Below, one piece after another: positions 8,323 through 22,055 of a stretch of DNA of 64,000 bases (positions are counted from its first letter, which is position 1; the number at the start of each line of letters is the position of its first letter). The notes below the pieces were generated by a model. It was not told the DNA's origin. It saw only the letters and a list, made by a program, of their open reading frames with translations, and did not search any database. Location of the stretch: NCBI RefSeq assembly GCF_019285775.1, contig NZ_CP079105.1, forward strand, positions 1,612,001 to 1,676,000, in the 5' to 3' direction. This stretch comes from Skermania piniformis. Its GTDB lineage: Bacteria; Actinomycetota; Actinomycetes; Mycobacteriales; Mycobacteriaceae. The translations under genes were made by a program, and so were the position numbers.

Positions 8323-9561
8323 GTGGCCGCCGTGGGAGCACTGTGGCACGGATTCGCCGACATGGGGGTCGTCGAGAGCGGGGGCGCGTTCGTCGTTGCG
8401 CGGGGGGCAGGGGCGTCGATCTGGGACGCGGACGGCAACCGCTACCTGGACGCGACGGCGGGCCTGTGGTTCACCAATGTCGGACACGGCCGCCGCGAGA
8501 TCGCCGACGCCGTTGCCGCTCAGCTCGGCACGCTGGCGCACTATTCCAACTTCGGCGACCTGGTGCCGGAGACCACCCTCGTCCTGGCCGAGCGGTTGGC
8601 CGCGCTCGCCCCGGTCCCCGGCAGCAAGGTGTTCCTCACCTCGGGTGGTTCGGACTCGATCGACACCGCGGCGAAGCTGGCCCGCCGGTACTGGCACGAG
8701 CTGGGCCGGCCGGACAAGACGTTGCTGGTCGGCCGGGCGAAGGCGTATCACGGGATGCATGTGGCCGGGACGGCGTTGTCCGGCCTGCCGCCCAACCGCG
8801 ACGGCTACGGCGAGCTGATGCCCGACACCCGTACGGTCGCCTGGGACGACGCGAAGGATGTGCTCGCGTTGATCGAGCGGGTCGGTGCCGAGCGGATCGC
8901 AGCGTTCTTCTGCGAACCGATCATCGGCGCCGGCGGGGTGTACCTCCCGCCGGACGGCTATCTGGCGGAGGTGCGGGCGATCTGCCGCGCGCACGACATC
9001 CTGTTCGTCGCCGACGAGGTGGTCACCGGGTTCGGCCGAATCGGCGGGCACTGGTTTGCCTCCGGGCGATTCGGCCTCGAACCCGATCTGATGACCACCG
9101 CGAAAGGTCTCACCTCCGGGTATGTGCCGATGGGCGCGGTGTTCGTCGCGCCGCGGGTGGCCGAGCCCTTCTTCGCCGGCGGAACCTGGTGGCGCCACGG
9201 CTACACCTACGGCGGGCATGCCGGAGCCGCGGCTGCCGCGCTGGCCAACCTGGACATCATCGAGAACGAGAACCTGCTCGCCGCGGCCGCGCGACTGGAA
9301 ACCTCGTTGCACAGGCAGCTGGCGCCGCTCGTCGAACTGGACGCGGTCGTCGAAGTGCGCAGCGGGATCGGCGCGGTGGCCGGTGTGCAACTGGCCGATG
9401 CGGCGGCCGCGGTGGCTGCCGTGCGGACGTTGCGTGCCTACGCGATCTCGACCCGAGCCTGTGGCGCGGGTGCTCTGCAGATCTCCCCGGCGTTCGTGAT
9501 GACCGACGGGCAGGTCGCCGAACTGGCCGAGGGACTACGCGCCGGGCTGGACCGGGGATGA
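8323..9561 (+). CDS. Class III PLP-dependent aminotransferase
   Basis: An omega-aminotransferase family protein of 412 residues. The N-terminal LWHGFADMG, the YHGMH region, the PLP-phosphate DEVVTGFGRIG motif and the Schiff-base Lys in TTAKGLTSGYVPMGAVF are all present, so the enzyme should be active. The amine donor cannot be told from sequence. GTG 8323 is preferred because upstream candidate starts overlap the divergent hrpA start codon; GTG 8332 is an alternative. A TACGGT hexamer at 8294-8299 is a possible -10 box. Confidence 0.88.
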   Translation: MAAVGALWHGFADMGVVESGGAFVVARGAGASIWDADGNRYLDATAGLWFTNVGHGRREIADAVAAQLGTLAHYSNFGDLVPETTLVLAERLAALAPVPGSKVFLTSGGSDSIDTAAKLARRYWHELGRPDKTLLVGRAKAYHGMHVAGTALSGLPPNRDGYGELMPDTRTVAWDDAKDVLALIERVGAERIAAFFCEPIIGAGGVYLPPDGYLAEVRAICRAHDILFVADEVVTGFGRIGGHWFASGRFGLEPDLMTTAKGLTSGYVPMGAVFVAPRVAEPFFAGGTWWRHGYTYGGHAGAAAAALANLDIIENENLLAAAARLETSLHRQLAPLVELDAVVEVRSGIGAVAGVQLADAAAAVAAVRTLRAYAISTRACGAGALQISPAFVMTDGQVAELAEGLRAGLDRG

Positions 9562-9614
9562 ACCTGTTTCCGATCTCTGTCCGATCGAACTACTCTCCGC
9601 TCGGCACGGTCCGC

Positions 9615-10157
9615 CTAGTCAGGCGTCGAGGCGACGTCCAGGACGCCGAGGAGCCACGGGGTGTACTCCTCGGGCGCAGCGTCGACGGCTCGGCGTAGTT
9701 GCGTCGGCAGTACCCAGTCGATCCGGGCAACCTCGGCCGGATCGGGTCGGGGCACGCCGGACAGCAGCCGACCGACCACGACATGATCCCACTCGTCTTC
9801 GACATAGGCGTTCGACGCATCGACGGCCCGGTACCGGTAGATCCCCGATTCGGTGACCGGGGTGATCATCGTCGGCGCTACACCCAACTCGTCGGCCAGC
9901 CGACGCGTTGCCGCCGCGATCACCGGCTCGCCCGGCGCCGGATGACCGCAACAGGTATTCGACCAGCGGCCGGCGAACCGCGTTTTCCCCGCCGCACGCT
10001 GCTGCAGAAGTAGCCGACCGGTCGGATCCGTGAGCCAGACCGAGAAGGCGCGGTGCCGGCGTCCGGGTGGGCGATGCGCCTCGGCAACCGAACAGTCACC
10101 GGTGGCGTTGCCGTCCGTATCGACGAGTTCGACCGGCAGTTGCTCGCGGTCACGCAT
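9615..10157 (-). CDS. idi: Isopentenyl-diphosphate delta-isomerase, type 1
   Basis: Interconverts IPP and DMAPP, the starter for prenyl chain synthesis. The 180-residue Nudix-fold protein keeps the catalytic Cys in NTCCGHP, the catalytic Glu in YVEDEWDH and a Nudix-like helix AATRRLADELGV. ATG 10157 is chosen because GGAGGGAGCC sits just upstream; a TTG start at 10175 would include that site. The gene is divergent from the encapsulin/geosmin operon and shares its 311-bp control region, implying coordinated supply of DMAPP to the polyprenyl synthase and geosmin synthase. Confidence 0.95.
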   Translation of the reverse strand: MRDREQLPVELVDTDGNATGDCSVAEAHRPPGRRHRAFSVWLTDPTGRLLLQQRAAGKTRFAGRWSNTCCGHPAPGEPVIAAATRRLADELGVAPTMITPVTESGIYRYRAVDASNAYVEDEWDHVVVGRLLSGVPRPDPAEVARIDWVLPTQLRRAVDAAPEEYTPWLLGVLDVASTPD

Positions 10158-10468
10158 ATCCGCGGCTCCCTCCAAAATAGTTGTTTCGCAGGAGATTTCA
10201 TGGTCCGGACAAATCGAGTATATCGTTCCGATGTTGCCTGTTCGCCCGCGCCCGAGGTACCTTCGAATGGTTCGGGGAAATGAACGGGGCTAGCAAGCAG
10301 GCAATTTCGTAATTCAGAATCATTCTTGGTGGATCACGTCGATCCGGGTGTGTGCGACCCGGCGGATCGACGTTTCTCGGGATGAAATCGTGAATTGTCG
10401 ATCGGTCGATGCTGCCATTATTCGGTCTGCGATATCCAGCTGTCGCCGCCCGATCGAGGAGATGTTCA
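10158..10468. promoter_or_regulatory. Shared divergent control region of idi and the geosmin/encapsulin operon
   Basis: A 311-bp non-coding stretch, clearly richer in A+T than its surroundings. It contains a large inverted repeat at 10336-10373 (separate entry), a small palindrome AGAATCATTCT at 10316-10326, and a possible promoter for the operon (TTGTCG at 10395-10400, 17 nt, then TTATTC at 10418-10423). GAGGAG at 10457-10462 is the ribosome site of the first shell gene. No regulator gene lies next to it. Confidence 0.55.
10336..10373. promoter_or_regulatory. Large inverted repeat, candidate operator or attenuator upstream of the encapsulin operon
   Basis: ACGTCGATCCG at 10336-10346 and CGGATCGACGT at 10363-10373 are perfect 11-bp complementary arms. 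Inside them GGGT (10346-10349) and ACCC (10357-10360) extend the pairing with a small bulge. It lies 96 bp upstream of the shell gene start. It could bind a dimeric repressor or fold in RNA; a few T residues follow. Confidence 0.5.
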
Positions 10469-15067
<4,599 letters not shown>

Positions 15068-15070
15068 CCG

Positions 15071-16111
15071 ATGAGCGCCGACGCGTGGGCGGCCGAGGCC
15101 GACAGCCGGACCGCACCGGATCTACTCGCCTGGGCCCAGGACCTGGTCGACCCGGCGTTGCGGTCCGCCCTCGACGAGCTGCCCGCGTCGGTCCGCGGAG
15201 TCGCCGCCTACCACTTCGGCTGGTGCGACGAGCAGTTGCGGCCGACCGGGCAGCGCAGTGGAAAGGCGGTGCGGCCGTTGCTGACGCTGCTCAGCGCCGC
15301 CGCCCTGGGTGGCCCGGCCGCCGCCGCACTTCCCGCAGCCACCGCGGTGGAGCTGGTGCACAATTTTTCGTTGCTGCACGACGACGTGATGGACGGTGAC
15401 GAACGCCGCCGGCACCGTCCGACCGCCTGGCGGGTCTTCGGCACCGGGCCCGCCTTGCTGGCCGGTAACGCGCTGTTGACCCAGGCCGCGGTCGTTCTCG
15501 GCGACGGCGCCTCGGCCGTGGACCAGCAGCGGATGCTCGCGGACACGGTCCTGCAACTGCTCGACGGGCAGGCCGCCGACCTCGATTTCGAGCACCGCTT
15601 GTCGGTGAGCCCGGACGAGTACCTGACGATGGCGGAGAAGAAGACCGGCGCGCTGCTCGGTTGCTCGTGTGGGTTGGGTGCGGTCGGCGTCGGCGCCGAT
15701 CCGATCACCGTCGGCCGGCTGGTCCGGTTCGGCCGACTGCTGGGGCTGATCTTCCAGATCGTCGACGACCTGCTCGGCATCTGGGGTGATCCGGCGGTCA
15801 CCGGCAAGCCGGTCCACTCCGACCTGCGCCGCCGCAAGAAGTCGCTGCCGGTGGTGCTGGCGCTCGGCTCTCGCTTCACCGGAGCCGACGAACTGGCCGA
15901 CCTCTACCACGGCGACCGGCCGCTGTCGGACGCCGAGCTCGCTCGTGCGGCGTACCTGATCGACGAGTCCGGGGCGCGCGAATGGAGCCGGCTGCGGGCC
16001 GACGTGTTGCGCGGCCAGGCCGAGGCACAGCTGACGAGCGCCGCGGTCTCCGGTCCCGGCGCGGCCGGCCTGCGCACCCTCGCCGACCACCTCACCCGCC
16101 GCACCCGGTGA
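15071..16111 (+). CDS. Polyprenyl diphosphate synthase (probable farnesyl or geranyl diphosphate synthase)
   Basis: A trans-isoprenyl diphosphate synthase of 346 residues. The first aspartate-rich motif DDVMD is at 104-108 and the second lies in FQIVDDLLGIWGD. Phe at 99, five residues before the first motif, is the kind of bulky residue that limits chain length, favouring farnesyl diphosphate. That would feed geosmin synthase directly; the inference from one residue is modest. The gene follows shell B by 3 nt and ends the operon, 5 bp from a convergent helicase gene, so no dedicated terminator fits between them. Confidence 0.92.
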   Translation: MSADAWAAEADSRTAPDLLAWAQDLVDPALRSALDELPASVRGVAAYHFGWCDEQLRPTGQRSGKAVRPLLTLLSAAALGGPAAAALPAATAVELVHNFSLLHDDVMDGDERRRHRPTAWRVFGTGPALLAGNALLTQAAVVLGDGASAVDQQRMLADTVLQLLDGQAADLDFEHRLSVSPDEYLTMAEKKTGALLGCSCGLGAVGVGADPITVGRLVRFGRLLGLIFQIVDDLLGIWGDPAVTGKPVHSDLRRRKKSLPVVLALGSRFTGADELADLYHGDRPLSDAELARAAYLIDESGAREWSRLRADVLRGQAEAQLTSAAVSGPGAAGLRTLADHLTRRTR

Positions 16112-16116
16112 TCGGG

Positions 16117-18633
16117 TCAGCCGGCCCGCACCGACAGGCCGGCGAACACGACGTCGCCGGCGGCGTCCGAGGCGGTTCGGTCGATCACCGCGTCGATCGA
16201 CCAGCCATGGTCGTCGGCCGGATCGTCGAGCACCTGGCGAGCGTGCCCGGCCGCGGCGTCGAAATCGAACAGCTGCGGTCCGCGGGCGGCAGGTCCGGTG
16301 CCGATCTCGCCGTACTCGGCAAAGAACGGCTCGAGTTCCTCGGACCACCGCGCGCCGTCGGTCAGCTCCGGCAGTTCGTCCCAGCGGCCCCGCGCGGCCA
16401 GGTCGACCAGTCGGAACATCGCGTTGCGCACCATCACCCGGAAGGCGCGCGGGTTCGCGGTCACCGGACGGGGCGCCGTGTCGGCGAACGACACCGGCTC
16501 CGCGACGGCCGTGGCGGTCGGGTCGACGAGTCGGCTCCACTCGTCGAGCAGACTCGAATCCACTTGCCGCACCAGTTCGCCCAACCATTCGGTGATGTCG
16601 TCGAGCTCTTCGGTGCGAGCAGCGTCGGGCACGGTGCGACGCAACGCCCGGTAGGCATCGGCCAGATACCGCAGCACCACCCCCTCGGATCGGGCCAGCT
16701 GATAGGTGGCGATCAGATCGGCGAACGTCATCGCTCGCTCGATCATCTCCCGGACCACCGACTTCGGCGACGGGGTGAACTCCGACAGCCAGGGATGCCC
16801 ACGCAGATAGGTCTGGTACGCGGGGTCGAGCAGCTCGGCGAGCGGGCGCGGCCAGCTGATCTGCTCCAGCAGTTCCATCCGCTCGTCGTACTCGATGCCG
16901 TCGGCCTTCATCGTCGCGATCGCCGCGCCCCGCGCGGCGTGCCGCTGCGCCAGCAGCAGCGCCCGCGGATCGTCGAGGATGGACTCGACCACCGACAGCA
17001 GGTCGAGGGCGTACCCCGGGTCCGCCGGATCGAGCAGCTCGAACGCGGCCAGCGCGAACGGAGCCAGCGGTTGGTCCAGCGCGAAATCGCGTTGCAGGTC
17101 CACGGTGAGCCGGGCCCACCGGCCCTGGGCGTCCGGTCCGGGCAGTTGCTCGACCACCCCGGCATCACGCAGTGCCCGGTAGAGCGTCACCGCGCGCAGG
17201 ATGTGCCGGCGCTGCGCCGGTCGCGGTTCGTGATTGTCGGTGAGCAGGTGCCGGGTTGCGTCGAAGCAGTTGCCCGGTCGCGCGATCACGTTCAGCAGCA
17301 TCGAGTTGGTCACGGTGAATCGGGACACCAGCTGCTCGGGCTGTGCCGATACCAGCCGGTCGAAGGTCTGCTCGCTCCACGAGACGAAACCTTCGGGCGC
17401 CTTCTTGCGCTGCACCCGACGCAACTTGCGGGGGTCGTCACCCGCCTTCGCCACCAGTCGCGCGTTCTCGATCTCGTGCTCGGGCGCCTGGACGACGACG
17501 CTGCCGGTGCTGTCGAAGCCGGCGCGGCCGGCGCGGCCCGCGATCTGGTGGAACTCCCGGGCTCGGAGTTGCCGGGTGCGGGTGCCGTCGTACTTGGTCA
17601 GGCCGGTGAGCAGCACCGTCCGGATCGGCACGTTGATCCCGACCCCGAGGGTGTCGGTGCCGCAGATCACCTGCAGCAGACCGTCCTGGGCCAGCTTTTC
17701 CACCAGTCGCCGATATCGGGGCAGCATCCCGGCGTGATGCACCCCGATCCCGTGCCGGACCAGCCGGGACAACGTGTGGCCGAACCCGGCGGAGAAGCGG
17801 AATCCGCCGAGTGCGGTCGCGATCGCGTCCTTCTGTGCCCGGCTGGCGACGTTGATACTGGTCAAAGCCTGTGCCTGGGCCAATGCCGCGGCCTGGGTGA
17901 AATGCACCACGTACACCGGCGCCTGACGGGTGGTGACCAGCTCGGTGAGTTTTTCGGTGATCGGCGCGGTCGAGTAGTCGAAGGTCAGCGGCACCGGCCG
18001 GTCGGTGTGCGAGACCGTTGCGGTCGGTCGGCCGGTGCGTCGGGTCAGGTCGCGTTCGAAGAACGTGACGTCGCCCAGCGTCGCCGACATGAGCAGGAAC
18101 TGCGCCTGGGGCAACTCGATCAGCGGCACCTGCCAGGCCCAGCCGCGGTCGGGTTCGGCGTAGTAGTGGAACTCGTCCATCACCACCACGCCGACATCGG
18201 CATCGCGGCCCGCCCGGAGTGCGAGGTTGGCCAGGATCTCGGCGGTGGCGCAGATGATCGGCGCGTCCGGATTCACGGCGGCGTCGCCGGTGACCATGCC
18301 GACCTTGTCGGCGCCGAAGACCTCGCACAGTGCGAAGAACTTCTCGCTGACCAGTGCCTTGATCGGCGCGGTGTACCAACTGCGCCGCTCGCCGGCCGCC
18401 GCGGCGAAGTGGGCACCGATCGCGACCAGGGATTTTCCGGATCCGGTCGGGGTGGCCAAGATGACGTTCGCGCCGGAGAACAGCTCCAGCAGCGCTTCCT
18501 CCTGCGCCGGGTACAGGTTCACTCCGGCGTGGTCGGCACACCACCGGCCGAAGGTGTCGAACAGCCAATCCGGGTCTTCGCCGACGCCGTAGGGGCGGTC
18601 GTCGACGAGCTCGCCCAGCTGCACCCGGGTCAC
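16117..18633 (-). CDS. DEAD/DEAH-box helicase with C-terminal DUF3516
   Basis: A superfamily 2 helicase of 838 residues. Motif I is ATPTGSGKSLVA, motif II DEFH, motif III MSATLGD, and the C-terminal helicase domain has GVGINVPIRTV and QIAGRAGRAG. The remaining C-terminus matches the actinobacterial DUF3516 arrangement. It is probably an RNA helicase of the Ski2/DOB1-like type. GTG 18633 is used because it sits 1 nt after the PAC2 stop; longer frames translate the antisense of the PAC2 gene. It forms a two-gene operon with PAC2. Confidence 0.9.
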   Translation of the reverse strand: MTRVQLGELVDDRPYGVGEDPDWLFDTFGRWCADHAGVNLYPAQEEALLELFSGANVILATPTGSGKSLVAIGAHFAAAAGERRSWYTAPIKALVSEKFFALCEVFGADKVGMVTGDAAVNPDAPIICATAEILANLALRAGRDADVGVVVMDEFHYYAEPDRGWAWQVPLIELPQAQFLLMSATLGDVTFFERDLTRRTGRPTATVSHTDRPVPLTFDYSTAPITEKLTELVTTRQAPVYVVHFTQAAALAQAQALTSINVASRAQKDAIATALGGFRFSAGFGHTLSRLVRHGIGVHHAGMLPRYRRLVEKLAQDGLLQVICGTDTLGVGINVPIRTVLLTGLTKYDGTRTRQLRAREFHQIAGRAGRAGFDSTGSVVVQAPEHEIENARLVAKAGDDPRKLRRVQRKKAPEGFVSWSEQTFDRLVSAQPEQLVSRFTVTNSMLLNVIARPGNCFDATRHLLTDNHEPRPAQRRHILRAVTLYRALRDAGVVEQLPGPDAQGRWARLTVDLQRDFALDQPLAPFALAAFELLDPADPGYALDLLSVVESILDDPRALLLAQRHAARGAAIATMKADGIEYDERMELLEQISWPRPLAELLDPAYQTYLRGHPWLSEFTPSPKSVVREMIERAMTFADLIATYQLARSEGVVLRYLADAYRALRRTVPDAARTEELDDITEWLGELVRQVDSSLLDEWSRLVDPTATAVAEPVSFADTAPRPVTANPRAFRVMVRNAMFRLVDLAARGRWDELPELTDGARWSEELEPFFAEYGEIGTGPAARGPQLFDFDAAAGHARQVLDDPADDHGWSIDAVIDRTASDAAGDVVFAGLSVRAG

Positions 18634-18634
18634 C

Positions 18635-19573
18635 CTACGTCGCGGACCCGTCCGCGTCGTAGCCGCCCTGTTCGGCGAGGAACCGCTCGAACTCGGCGCC
18701 GAGTTCGTCACCGCTGGGCAGCGGATCGTTCGCGGCGAGCAGCGCAGATTCGCGCTCCTGGGCTGCGACGTAGCTGTCGTACTGCCGCTCCAGCGCCTGG
18801 ACCACCGTCTCGACCTCTTCGTTGCCGGCGACGTGCGCGTCCACTTGTTCGCGCATCCGCGCGGCGGCCTCGCCCAGAGCGGCCAGCGGCAGGTCCAGCC
18901 GGCCGTTGTCGCCGGCGTTCTCCAGCAAGGTCTGCGCGGCCTCGGGATAGTCGGTCTGGGCAAGGTAGTGCGGCACGTGCACGGAGAACCCGACGGCCTC
19001 CCGGCCCTTCTGGCCGAGCCGGAACTCGAGCAGCGACGTGGCGCTGCCCGGAACTTGCAGATCGCCGACCCAGCGCGGATGGTCCGCGATCAGCTCGCTG
19101 TCGCTGGCGTGTGCGGTGACGCCGAGCGGGCGGGTATGCGGGATGGCCATCGGGATCGCGCTGAGCCCGATCGTGCGTCGTACCCCCAGCTGCTCGGCGA
19201 GCATGCCGACGGCGGCGACGAACCGCTCCCACTTCAGGTCCGGTTCGGCGCCGGCCAGCAGCAGGAACGGGGTGCCGGCGGTGTCGTGCAGCTCGTAGAG
19301 CTTCAGCTCCGGCTGGTCGTAGTCGGTGAAGTGGTCGGCGGAGAACGACATCACCGGCCGGCGGCCGCGGTAGTCGAACAGCGCGTCGATGTCGAACGAG
19401 GCCACCAGCTTCGTCTCCAGGCTGTCCCGCAGGTGCCGGGTGGCCAGGCGCACGGCGTGGCCGGCATCGGCGAAGCCTTCCAATCCGTGCACCAGCACCG
19501 GGCCGGCTCCGTTCGCGGTCGCGAGCTGCGGCGCCGGGATCGCCAGTTCGTACATCCGGGATTCCTCATCCAT
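18635..19573 (-). CDS. PAC2 family protein (Rv2714-like)
   Basis: A 312-residue member of the proteasome-assembly-chaperone PAC2 fold family. It has the actinobacterial start MDEESRMYELAIPAP, the GPVLVHGLEGFADAGHA segment and an acidic helical C-terminus. The function in bacteria is unsettled; the M. tuberculosis homologue Rv2714 has a solved structure without an assigned activity. ATG 19573 is preferred over upstream in-frame starts, whose sequence is low complexity. It is the first gene of the operon with the DUF3516 helicase. Confidence 0.85.
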   Translation of the reverse strand: MDEESRMYELAIPAPQLATANGAGPVLVHGLEGFADAGHAVRLATRHLRDSLETKLVASFDIDALFDYRGRRPVMSFSADHFTDYDQPELKLYELHDTAGTPFLLLAGAEPDLKWERFVAAVGMLAEQLGVRRTIGLSAIPMAIPHTRPLGVTAHASDSELIADHPRWVGDLQVPGSATSLLEFRLGQKGREAVGFSVHVPHYLAQTDYPEAAQTLLENAGDNGRLDLPLAALGEAAARMREQVDAHVAGNEEVETVVQALERQYDSYVAAQERESALLAANDPLPSGDELGAEFERFLAEQGGYDADGSAT

Positions 19574-19793
19574 CGTGCTGGTCCTTTCTCGCATCGGAGC
19601 CCGATCCCTCATCGATTCGATGCGACTTCGTGGCGGGGCCGGCGCGGTCGGCTCATATTGTGGAGCACCGACCGACGTCTGGCGCGGGACCGCCGTATCG
19701 ATCACAACACCGGGTCGATCATCGGCATTCCCGGCCGGGATGGCACAGTGGACCGAGTCAGCAGGATCGGCGGTCGGGGGAGAGGACGACACC

Positions 19794-20483
19794 GTGCCCC
19801 GCATGTACGTTCCGGTCGTCTGCCTCGGCGCAGCATTGTCGGGATCCGGTCTGCTCACGGCATGTTCCGCGGCGGTATCCGGTGCGCCGGTCCCGGTCGG
19901 CGGCACGGTCTCCGGGCATGTCGCGACGCAGTTGTCGACCCTGCTGCCCGACCCGGCCACGTTTCCCCCCACCTATCAGGCGATCCCGCTGACCGGTCCG
20001 GCACTGTCGGCTGCGGCCGCCGACCTGACCGGGGTTCCGTCGGGTGCTCGCGTGCGACCGGCCGGCTGTGCGCCGTCCGCGCCGCCGGCCGCGGCCGACT
20101 CGACCGCGATGATGGTCGGCACCGACAGCGGTGCCCGCGCCACCGTCACCGTGGAACTGACCCGGACCCGGCAGTCGTTCGCCGAGGTACGGGACGAGCT
20201 CGACCGGTGCGGTGAACTTGCCGTCTCCCGTAACGGCGCCGATTCGACGGTGCGCAGCGACGTGTTGTCGTCCGCGGGAGACGACAGCATCGATGTCGCC
20301 CGGACGGTGGAGTCGCACGGCGCCCACGTCGACCTGCGGCAGTCGATGACCGCACGCATGGGTCAGGCGGCCGACGTCCGAGTGACGGTGACGTACATGA
20401 CTTTCGGCACTACCGCGCCGGACCTCGCAGCGGTGTCCGAGCTCTTCGACGCGACGTTGGCTCGGGTGCGCGCGGCCGGTTGA
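19794..20483 (+). CDS. Predicted lipoprotein, sensor-like extracytoplasmic domain
   Basis: A 229-residue protein starting at GTG 19794, with a GGGGGAGAGG ribosome site about 9 nt upstream. The N-terminus VPRMYVPVVCLGAALSGSGLLTAC is a lipoprotein signal peptide with the lipobox LTAC. The mature part has two further Cys residues that could form a disulfide and a mixed alpha/beta pattern resembling mycobacterial PknH-type sensor domains or DUF5642 proteins. The similarity is by pattern only. It stands alone, followed by a leaderless DUF2252 gene. Confidence 0.7.
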   Translation: MPRMYVPVVCLGAALSGSGLLTACSAAVSGAPVPVGGTVSGHVATQLSTLLPDPATFPPTYQAIPLTGPALSAAAADLTGVPSGARVRPAGCAPSAPPAAADSTAMMVGTDSGARATVTVELTRTRQSFAEVRDELDRCGELAVSRNGADSTVRSDVLSSAGDDSIDVARTVESHGAHVDLRQSMTARMGQAADVRVTVTYMTFGTTAPDLAAVSELFDATLARVRAAG

Positions 20484-20510
20484 GCGCCCGGCCGGCAGAT
20501 CGGGCGTCGG

Positions 20511-20516
20511 TAGAAT
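20511..20516 (+). promoter_or_regulatory. -10 box for leaderless DUF2252 transcript
   Basis: TAGAAT ends 6 nt before GTG 20523, so transcription would begin at the start codon. No ribosome site is present in the gap. Confidence 0.6.
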
Positions 20517-20522
20517 CCATCG

Positions 20523-21917
20523 GTGACCGCCACCGATCTGCGTGTGATGCCCACGTCCGGACAACGAGCCGCCGGGCGGCAGCTGCGTGCCGCCGCGCGG
20601 CGTTCGGAACAGGCCGGGCTCGACCTACCGGGCGACCGGGATCCGATCGCGCTGCTACGTGCGCAGAACCGCAACCGTGTTCCGCAGCTGGTCCCGGTAC
20701 GGCGTGAGCGAATGTCGGAGTCGCCGTTCGCGTTCTTCCGCGGTGCCGCGGCGGTGATGGCCGCGGACTTGGCGGGCACGCCGCGCACCGGACACACGAT
20801 TCAGCTGTGTGGTGATGCGCACCTGTCCAACTTCGGGGTATTCGCCGGGCGGGATCGGGATTTGGTCTTCGACGTCGACGATTTCGACGAAGCGTCGGTC
20901 GGCCCGTGGGAGTGGGACGTGAAGCGGCTGGTCGCGAGCGTGGTGATCCTGGGCGACGAGCTGAACCTGGCGCCGGAGCAGATTCGCCGGGCGGCCGAGC
21001 TGACCGCGCAGGCCTATCGCACCACCGTCGAGCGGCTGGCCACGCTGTCGGTGACCGAGCGGTTCTACGTCAAGATCTCCGCCGCGACCATCGAGGAGCT
21101 CGCCGGACCGGTGGCGCGGCGGGCTCGGCGGGGGCGCGACAAGTTTCTGGCCAAGGCCGCGCGCAACACCTCTGTCCGGGCGTTGGACAAGCTGGCCGTG
21201 CGGGCCGACGACGGCCGCTACCGGATTCAGAGCCAGCCGCCGCTGATCGTGCACTTACCACAGTTCGACCGGTCCTTCGCGCAACCGTTGTTCGACCGGT
21301 ACGTCGGTACCGTTCCGGCCGACGTCGCCCAGGTGCTGACCTCCATGCAGCTCGACGACCTGGTCGTGAAGGTGGTCGGGGTGGGCAGTGTCGGCACCCG
21401 GTGTCTGCTGGCGTTGTTCACCGACCCGGACGGCAATCCGTTGTTCTTGCAGCTCAAGGAAGCCGAGGCGTCGGTGCTGGAGCGCTACGCCGGTCCGGCG
21501 CGGTGGCGCAACCATGCCGAGCGGGTGGTCGGTGGTCAGCGCATCCTGCAGGCGACCGGCGACCCTTTCCTCGGATGGTTCGACGACCACCACGGCACCC
21601 AGTACTACGTGCGTCAGTTCCGGGACATGAAGGGTTCGGTGGACGTGGTCCGACTGGCCGAGAAAGGTCGCCTGCGGTCCTACGGGCGGTTGTGCGGCAC
21701 CGCGCTCGCTCGGGCGCATGCCCAGTCCGGCACACCCGGTGTGATCGCCGGCTACCTGGGCGGACACCCCGATGTCCGTCGGGTCGACCGGGCATTCGCG
21801 GAATTCGGCTTCGCCTACTGCGCGGTCAATCGTGGCGACTACGAACGGCTCCTCGCTGCCGCCCCGGCAGATTGGTACGCCCCCGACGATCATGATCACG
21901 AGCAGGACGCCGGATAG
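20523..21917 (+). CDS. DUF2252 family protein (kinase-like fold)
   Basis: A 464-residue DUF2252 protein. Characteristic stretches are FAFFRGAAAVMAADL, QLCGDAHLSNFG and DLVFDVDDFDEASVGPWEWDVKRL. GDAHLSNFG and DVDDFD resemble the catalytic loop and metal site of aminoglycoside-phosphotransferase-like kinases, suggesting small-molecule phosphorylation, but no substrate is known. The GTG start at 20523 fits the leaderless pattern (TAGAAT at 20511-20516); ATG 20547 is an alternative. The C-terminus ends in an acidic His/Asp-rich tail. Confidence 0.8.
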   Translation: MTATDLRVMPTSGQRAAGRQLRAAARRSEQAGLDLPGDRDPIALLRAQNRNRVPQLVPVRRERMSESPFAFFRGAAAVMAADLAGTPRTGHTIQLCGDAHLSNFGVFAGRDRDLVFDVDDFDEASVGPWEWDVKRLVASVVILGDELNLAPEQIRRAAELTAQAYRTTVERLATLSVTERFYVKISAATIEELAGPVARRARRGRDKFLAKAARNTSVRALDKLAVRADDGRYRIQSQPPLIVHLPQFDRSFAQPLFDRYVGTVPADVAQVLTSMQLDDLVVKVVGVGSVGTRCLLALFTDPDGNPLFLQLKEAEASVLERYAGPARWRNHAERVVGGQRILQATGDPFLGWFDDHHGTQYYVRQFRDMKGSVDVVRLAEKGRLRSYGRLCGTALARAHAQSGTPGVIAGYLGGHPDVRRVDRAFAEFGFAYCAVNRGDYERLLAAAPADWYAPDDHDHEQDAG

Positions 21918-22055
21918 CAGGTGGACGCGACCGATCCGGCCGATCCGGCGGTGATTCCGCTCGGCTTGTGGATCGTCGGAGATCGCTCCCCAGATCGGTC
22001 GCTCGAGATCCGTCGGGCGGCGAAGCCGTCGCCGACGCACGCCAGGGTGTATCGC

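Noticed and set aside
15071-16111. Polyprenyl synthase C-terminus (GPGAAGLRTLAD) considered as another copy of the shell/cargo motif
   Set aside because: It does not fit LG[TG][AS][AG]AR, and such helical ends are usual in polyprenyl synthases.
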